From the NCBI GenBank assembly GCA_034111085.1, contig JAWUXZ010000027.1, positions 1-64,000 of the forward strand: DNA of 64,000 bases. The letters run 5' to 3'. This document shows positions 59,855-64,000 of this stretch, in pieces. Position 1 is the first letter of the stretch. Every line of letters starts with the position of its first letter. The notes beneath the pieces are model-generated. The model had not been told where the DNA came from. It did not search any database and saw nothing but the letters and a program-made list of their open reading frames with translations. The DNA comes from Dinoroseobacter sp034111085. Its GTDB lineage: Bacteria; Pseudomonadota; Alphaproteobacteria; Rhodobacterales; Rhodobacteraceae. A program made the position numbers and the translations under genes.

Positions 59855-60636
59855 CGCATGTTGCTCGTCGCCGACATCATCTGATCGACGGCTGTTATCA
59901 CCTTAGAGTTCAACTCGTATCCGCGCTGCGCCTCGATCAACTGGGTAACCTCGCGGACGGAGTCCACAGACGAATTCTCAAGATACCCTTGTCGAAAACT
60001 GCCCAAACCGTCCTCTGTTGCAGTCCCCACATTTGACGGGCCCGATGCGCTGGTCTCCAGAAATAGGTTGCCACCGATCGCCTCCAGCCCCTTGGGATTG
60101 GTGAACCCGGCCAGCGTGATCTGTCCCAGCAACTCAGGTTCGACCCGGTCGCGGAAATGGGCATAGAATTCGCCGTCGGCATTGATGCTGATCCGGTGAC
60201 TGTCGTCGGGGATGACGATCTCGGGGACAATCGCATGGCCGTCTGCAGTCACAACAACGCCCTCGGACGAGCGGTTCAGCGATCCGTCACGTGTATAGGC
60301 AGACGCGCCCGAAGGCAGTGTGACCTCGATCATCCCGCGCCCCTCGATGGCGAGATCTAGGTCGCCGCCGGTCTCGCTAAGTGATCCTTGCTGCACGTCC
60401 ATCGACACCGCTGAGGCGCGCACGCCAAGGCCAAGCTGCACGCCCGTAGGTAATTGCGTGCCGTCGGAGGCGGTGATCGCACCGGGGCTGGCCTTCTGCT
60501 GATAATGCAGGTCGGCGAATTCGGCGCGCCGCGCGTTGTAGCCCGTGGTGTTCATGTTCGACAGATTGTTTGAGATAACCTCCACCCGCATTTGCTGAGC
60601 GTTCATCCCGGTCGCAGCTATGTGTAGAGCGCGCAT
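59851..60636 (-). CDS. flgG: Flagellar distal rod protein FlgG
   Basis: Distal rod subunit of 261 residues, the exact size usual for FlgG. The N-terminal motif is MRALHIAATGMNAQQMRVEV (followed by ISNNLSNMNTTGY), the centre has QGSLSETGGDLDLAIEGRG, and the C-terminal heptads VTQLIEAQRGYELNSKVITA complete the axial fold. It lies 25 bases after flgF. Confidence 0.95.
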   Translation of the reverse strand: MRALHIAATGMNAQQMRVEVISNNLSNMNTTGYNARRAEFADLHYQQKASPGAITASDGTQLPTGVQLGLGVRASAVSMDVQQGSLSETGGDLDLAIEGRGMIEVTLPSGASAYTRDGSLNRSSEGVVVTADGHAIVPEIVIPDDSHRISINADGEFYAHFRDRVEPELLGQITLAGFTNPKGLEAIGGNLFLETSASGPSNVGTATEDGLGSFRQGYLENSSVDSVREVTQLIEAQRGYELNSKVITAVDQMMSATSNMR

Positions 60637-60661
60637 TGTATGTCTCCGTTCTGGGGTTGGA

Positions 60662-61378
60662 TCAGTTTCGACCGAGAGTTTGGATGACCGACTTGATCCG
60701 TTGGTCCTCGCGTTCGATGAAGGATTTGTTGGCCTCGTAGCGGCGCTGCACTTCGATCAAGCGCGCCAACTCAGCGATAGGATTGACGTTTGACGCCTCG
60801 AGCATCCCTTGATGCACGGTAGCGTCGTCTGCGGGCACAAGGTCGCCCTCCGCTTTCAGTAAGTTGCCCCCTGCGCGCGCCAAGTCGATTGGATCGGCGG
60901 GCATCACGATGCCGATTTGCCCCAGGGGCCGCCCGTTTGCGCTTAGCGTGCCGTCTTCTCCAAGCGTCACATCTACGCCGGGGGGCACGAAGACCGGGGC
61001 ACCGCCAGCGTCCAGCAACCTGTTGCCGTCGCCGTTCACAAGCAAACCCTCAGCGTCGGGCATGAAATGTCCTGCGCGGCTCAGATAGGTCTCGCCGTCG
61101 CGCTCAATCTGAAAGAACCCTTCGCCTTCAATGGCAAAATCGAAACTGCCGCCCGTGACCTCAAGCGTGCCTTGCGACTGCACAATCCGGTGCGCGTCCG
61201 CTTGCACCATGGAAACCGACGGCGCGTTCAATCCAGCGCTGCGGACGAATTCCGAAAACACGAGGTCTTCGCGCCGAAATCCGGTCGTGCTCGCATTGGC
61301 GATATTGTTGGCAATCACATCCAACTCGCGGCGCAGGCCAATCTGTCGGCTCAGGGAGGTATAGGAGGTGCTGTCCAT
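60662..61378 (-). CDS. flgF: Flagellar proximal rod protein FlgF
   Basis: Proximal rod subunit of 238 residues with the rod-type N-terminus LRRELDVIANNIANASTTGF and C-terminal NPIAELARLIEVQRRYEANK. The ATG at 61378, 10 bases after fliQ, is preferred to an upstream in-frame start at 61402 inside fliQ. Confidence 0.93.
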   Translation of the reverse strand: MDSTSYTSLSRQIGLRRELDVIANNIANASTTGFRREDLVFSEFVRSAGLNAPSVSMVQADAHRIVQSQGTLEVTGGSFDFAIEGEGFFQIERDGETYLSRAGHFMPDAEGLLVNGDGNRLLDAGGAPVFVPPGVDVTLGEDGTLSANGRPLGQIGIVMPADPIDLARAGGNLLKAEGDLVPADDATVHQGMLEASNVNPIAELARLIEVQRRYEANKSFIEREDQRIKSVIQTLGRN

Positions 61379-61388
61379 CCCGCGCGCC

Positions 61389-61655
61389 CTAGGTCCCGGC
61401 AATCAAGGGCAAGATACCCTCGTCGAAAAAGCGCGTTAGCGCATCAGTCATAAAGCCCATTGTGGCCCAGAAAACAGCCAGCATCGCGCCGACTTTGGGT
61501 ACAAAGGTTAACGTCATTTCCTGCACCGAGGTTAACGCCTGAAACAGGCCGATTGTAACGCCGGTCAGCAAAGCCACGATCAACATCGGGCTAGAGATCG
61601 TGACGGCGACCCAAAGGCCCTGGCGTAGCGTGTCAAAGAGAAGGTCTGGGTTCAT
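61389..61655 (-). CDS. fliQ: Flagellar export gate protein FliQ
   Basis: Small two-segment membrane protein, 88 residues, matching FliQ in length and in LIVALLTGVTIGLFQALTSV followed by QEMTLTFVPKV. Its place inside the rod operon between fliE and flgF, away from fliP and fliR, is typical of Rhodobacteraceae. Confidence 0.93.
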   Translation of the reverse strand: MNPDLLFDTLRQGLWVAVTISSPMLIVALLTGVTIGLFQALTSVQEMTLTFVPKVGAMLAVFWATMGFMTDALTRFFDEGILPLIAGT

Positions 61656-61658
61656 GAA

Positions 61659-61949
61659 TTACACCGGCATCCTTAAGATTTCCTGATAGGCCTCGACGAC
61701 CTTGTTTCGGACAGTCACAGCCGTCTCGACTGCCAATTCGGTTTGGGCGAGCGCTTGGACCAGCGCATGCGGATCGGCACCGCCAGACATCGCAGCTTTG
61801 GCGAGCGTTTCACCTTCCTGAAGAGTGCTGGCAAAGTCCCGGATCATCGATCCAGCTGTGCCTTCTGCCCCTCCCGGGGTGGCAATGGAGGTGGCTTGGC
61901 GTGCGCCTGCATAAAGCGCTGCGGCCGAGCTTGATCGAATATCCATCAT
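61659..61949 (-). CDS. fliE: Flagellar hook-basal body adaptor FliE
   Basis: Rod adaptor linking the MS ring to FlgB, 96 residues, with the C-terminal family block ETAVTVRNKVVEAYQEILRM. Two adjacent ATGs (61949, 61946) follow GGAG; the second has better spacing. It is 13 bases after flgC and 3 before fliQ. Confidence 0.92.
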   Translation of the reverse strand: MMDIRSSSAAALYAGARQATSIATPGGAEGTAGSMIRDFASTLQEGETLAKAAMSGGADPHALVQALAQTELAVETAVTVRNKVVEAYQEILRMPV

Positions 61950-61962
61950 AAATCTCCGTCAG

Positions 61963-62358
61963 TTAGCGACGCAGCAACTCAAGCAGCGAGCGCGTCATCT
62001 GTCTGGCATTGTCAAAAGTGCGAAGGTTGGCCTCGTAGCTGCGTTGGGCCTCACGGGCATCGGCCATCTCAATGGTGAGCGACACGTTGGAGCCTTGGTA
62101 AAGCCCCTCCGCATTGGCCATCGGATGTGATGGGTCATGGATCATCGGCAACGCAGTTTGATCGAGCCGTTCGGCGCCCAAGCGCACCCCGGGCTTGCCA
62201 TCAAATCTGGGCAACATCGTCTCGAACGTTGCCATTTTGCGCCGGTATCCAGGCGTGTCGGCATTTGCCACGTTCTGCGAAACGATGTTCAAGCGCCCAG
62301 CTTGGGCCGCAAGACCACTGCTGGATATCGCAAGGGCGTTCATAAGGTCACTCATCAT
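61963..62358 (-). CDS. flgC: Flagellar proximal rod protein FlgC
   Basis: Rod subunit of 131 residues with ISSSGLAAQAGRLNIVSQNV near the start, NVSLTIEMADAREAQRSYEA near the end, and ADTPGYRRK after the N-terminal helix. Two adjacent ATGs are available, with GGAG upstream. It follows flgB by 12 bases. Confidence 0.94.
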   Translation of the reverse strand: MMSDLMNALAISSSGLAAQAGRLNIVSQNVANADTPGYRRKMATFETMLPRFDGKPGVRLGAERLDQTALPMIHDPSHPMANAEGLYQGSNVSLTIEMADAREAQRSYEANLRTFDNARQMTRSLLELLRR

Positions 62359-62370
62359 GCATCTCCGAAA

Positions 62371-62751
62371 TTAGCGTCCGCGGCCAAGGCTGGTGCGCAG
62401 GACATTCATTGTGCTGCGATAGATCGCCAAAGCGGTGTCATGCTGTTGGCGAATTTCAACGTTGCGCAGCATCTCGCGCTCTAGCGAAACATCGTTGCCG
62501 TTGGGGGAGGCGCGTGCTTGTGGGTCACTTTGAACCGCCCAGCGAGTGCTAGCCTCGGCACCCAAATGCCCGGCGCGTGTGGCGGTCAAAGGCTCGGCAC
62601 TCTTATAGGTCTGCGCGAAGGGGCTCAGATCCTGGGTGCGGTAGCCGGGTGTGTCGGCTTGGGCAATATTCTGGGCCGTCAAAGCCTGACGCTGGCCGGC
62701 ATGAGCCGCCATGGCGTGGGCCATTCGCATAACTTCAATATTTTCAAGCAT
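62371..62751 (-). CDS. flgB: Flagellar proximal rod protein FlgB
   Basis: First rod subunit, 126 residues, with the motif AQNIAQADTPGYRTQDLSPF and the FlgB-type NGNDVSLEREMLRNVEIRQQ. It heads the minus-strand operon flgB-flgC-fliE-fliQ-flgF-flgG-flgA-flgH-fliL2 and is divergent from fliI. Confidence 0.94.
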   Translation of the reverse strand: MLENIEVMRMAHAMAAHAGQRQALTAQNIAQADTPGYRTQDLSPFAQTYKSAEPLTATRAGHLGAEASTRWAVQSDPQARASPNGNDVSLEREMLRNVEIRQQHDTALAIYRSTMNVLRTSLGRGR

Positions 62752-62848
62752 CGGGGCTTCTCCCTCGATTGGTTCTACTAATGCTTAACCCTGATTCCTT
62801 TAGAAAGAGTAAGCCGGGCCATTTGCCCCCAAATTGAGTCGAGGTTTC
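62752..62848. promoter_or_regulatory. Divergent flgB-fliI promoter region with a CtrA half-site
   Basis: This 97-base region drives two flagellar operons. TTAACC at 62785-62790 resembles the CtrA half-site TTAACCAT; no full TTAA-N7-TTAA is present. GAGG sits before the fliI start. Confidence 0.3.
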
Positions 62849-64000
62849 ATGAACGAGCTCCCATTCAATCGCCTTGCCGCGCGCATCAGTGAACTTCAGG
62901 CGCATAAACACTCAGGGCAAGTTGCCGCCGTGTCCGCAGGGGTTGTTGTGGTGTCTGGCCTCACGCGCGTTGGTGCTATCGGCGACCGCGTTGCGATCAA
63001 TCGCGCTGGCCACCCGCCGCTTCTTGCCGAAATCCTCAGGCTGGAAGCCGACCACGTAACGGTGCTGCCGGAAGGGGATCTGGACGGCGTGACGCTGGGC
63101 ACTCCGGTCGCGTATCTGGGCCATTCCGAGGTGTTTCCGTCTTTCGCGTGGATCGGCCAAGTCATTGATGCGTTTGGACAACCCCTCGATGGAACACCAC
63201 TAGCCAAAGGCGACCAAGCCTATCCATTGCGCCCCCCAGCGCCCAACGCGATGGCCCGCCGCGGATTGGGCGCGCGCCTTGATACAGGTGTGGCTGCACT
63301 TGATACTTTCTTGCCGTTGGTGCGCGGGCAACGCTTGGGTCTTTTCGCAGGTTCCGGCGTCGGAAAGTCCACGCTGCTAGCTGGGCTCGCGCGCAGTGTG
63401 AACGCCGATCTGACCGTCATCGCGTTGATCGGTGAGCGGGGCCGCGAGGTCCGCGAATTTGTCGAGAATGTGCTGGGGCTAGAGGGTATGAAGCGCGCCA
63501 TCGTCGTCGCGGCAACCTCCGATCAACATGCCTTGGTCAAGAGGCGCGCGGCCTGGATGGCCATGACAATCGCCGAGTATTTCCGCGATATCGGTGCACA
63601 GGTTGTCTTCTTGGCCGATTCTGTGACCCGTTTCGCAGATGCCCACCGAGAGATTGCGCTACAATCAGGCGAGCCTGCCGGGCTGCGGGGGTATCCACCT
63701 TCCACGTCAAAACTCGTGATGGATCTGTGCGAGCGCGCCGGACCCGGCCAAGACGGGCAAGGCGACATCTCGGCCATCTTCAGTGTTTTGGTGGCCGGGT
63801 CTGATATGGATGAACCGATTGCGGATTTGATGCGCGGCGTGCTCGACGGCCACATCGTCCTCAGCCGAGAGATCGCCGAGCGCGGGCGCTTCCCTGCCAT
63901 TGATGTACTGAAATCCGTGTCCAGAAGCCTGCCCGGCGCCGCCAGCGACGAAGAAAACGCTTTGCTACAAGACGCCCGAGGACGCTTGATGCGCTATGAG
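62849..64000 (+). CDS. fliI: Flagellar export ATPase FliI (3' end beyond window)
   Basis: ATPase of the flagellar type III system, homologous to F1 beta. The visible 384 codons include the N-terminal beta-barrel, Walker A FAGSGVGKSTLL, VIALIGERGREVREFVE, Walker B VVFLADSVTRFADA and the conserved GEPAGLRGYPPSTS. The ATG at 62849 has GAGG upstream. The reading frame is still open at the last base, so roughly the last 50-60 residues lie outside. Confidence 0.95.
   Translation, partial: MNELPFNRLAARISELQAHKHSGQVAAVSAGVVVVSGLTRVGAIGDRVAINRAGHPPLLAEILRLEADHVTVLPEGDLDGVTLGTPVAYLGHSEVFPSFAWIGQVIDAFGQPLDGTPLAKGDQAYPLRPPAPNAMARRGLGARLDTGVAALDTFLPLVRGQRLGLFAGSGVGKSTLLAGLARSVNADLTVIALIGERGREVREFVENVLGLEGMKRAIVVAATSDQHALVKRRAAWMAMTIAEYFRDIGAQVVFLADSVTRFADAHREIALQSGEPAGLRGYPPSTSKLVMDLCERAGPGQDGQGDISAIFSVLVAGSDMDEPIADLMRGVLDGHIVLSREIAERGRFPAIDVLKSVSRSLPGAASDEENALLQDARGRLMRYE

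Noticed and set aside
1..64000. CRISPR arrays, insertion sequences, tRNA genes, integrase or prophage genes
   Set aside because: Searched by eye; no spaced direct repeats, transposase motifs, cloverleaf-like segments or phage genes were found.

Overview
The window looks like chromosome of a marine alphaproteobacterium of the Rhodobacterales (Roseobacter-type). The evidence is the gene content and arrangement: a betI-betC-betB-betA choline-O-sulfate/choline operon beside choXWV, a Rhodobacteraceae-style flagellar cluster with flagellar genes in several short opposing operons, motE next to motA, an RTX protein, and a moderately GC-rich, densely packed coding style with many 1-4 base stop/start overlaps. 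No rRNA, tRNA, CRISPR array, insertion sequence or prophage gene was seen.

Region 1 (1-8.3 kb): a Wza-type polysaccharide export lipoprotein (+) faces a three-gene minus-strand operon. The operon encodes a transglutaminase/DUF2126 giant, a circularly permuted ATP-grasp/alpha-E fusion and a second transglutaminase-like protein. This is a widespread module without an established biochemical role. A hairpin covers the likely ribosome-binding site of its first gene, and a hexanucleotide repeat encodes a Gln-Thr run in its second.

Region 2 (8.3-16.7 kb): exopolysaccharide synthesis. It holds a Wzc-type tyrosine autokinase/chain-length protein, three sulfotransferases (one with an apparent internal deletion), a GT4 glycosyltransferase, an NAD-dependent sugar epimerase and a Wzy-like polymerase. 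Together with wza this suggests a sulfated surface polysaccharide. No flippase or initiating phosphoglycosyltransferase is in view.

Region 3 (16.7-22.0 kb): an aromatic module. pobR (AraC family) is divergent from pobA (4-hydroxybenzoate 3-monooxygenase), which is translationally coupled to a 1068-residue protein. That protein joins a cobalamin-type reductive dehalogenase core to a flavin/2Fe-2S reductase. The arrangement predicts oxygen-tolerant, NAD(P)H-driven removal of halogen from halogenated 4-hydroxybenzoates, followed by hydroxylation to protocatechuate. This is the most striking feature of the window.

Region 4 (22.0-33.7 kb): choline-O-sulfate/choline oxidation to glycine betaine (betICBA), the choline ABC transporter (choXWV), galE, a PPP-type phosphatase and a beta-propeller-like RTX secreted protein.

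Region 5 (33.7-38.7 kb): tamB and tamA, the outer-membrane translocation/assembly module.

Region 6 (38.9-64.0 kb): a flagellar cluster. Plus strand: motB, flgE, flgK, flgL, flgI. Minus: fliF, fliH, fliN, fliP. Plus: fliL, a small coiled-coil protein, motE, motA, a 713-residue exported protein (candidate MotC-like motor component), a lytic transglycosylase, flhA, fliR, flhB and a FliJ-like protein. Minus: flgB, flgC, fliE, fliQ, flgF, flgG, flgA, flgH and a second fliL-like gene. Plus: fliI, cut by the window end. Two CtrA-like TTAA-N7-TTAG sites precede flagellar operons.
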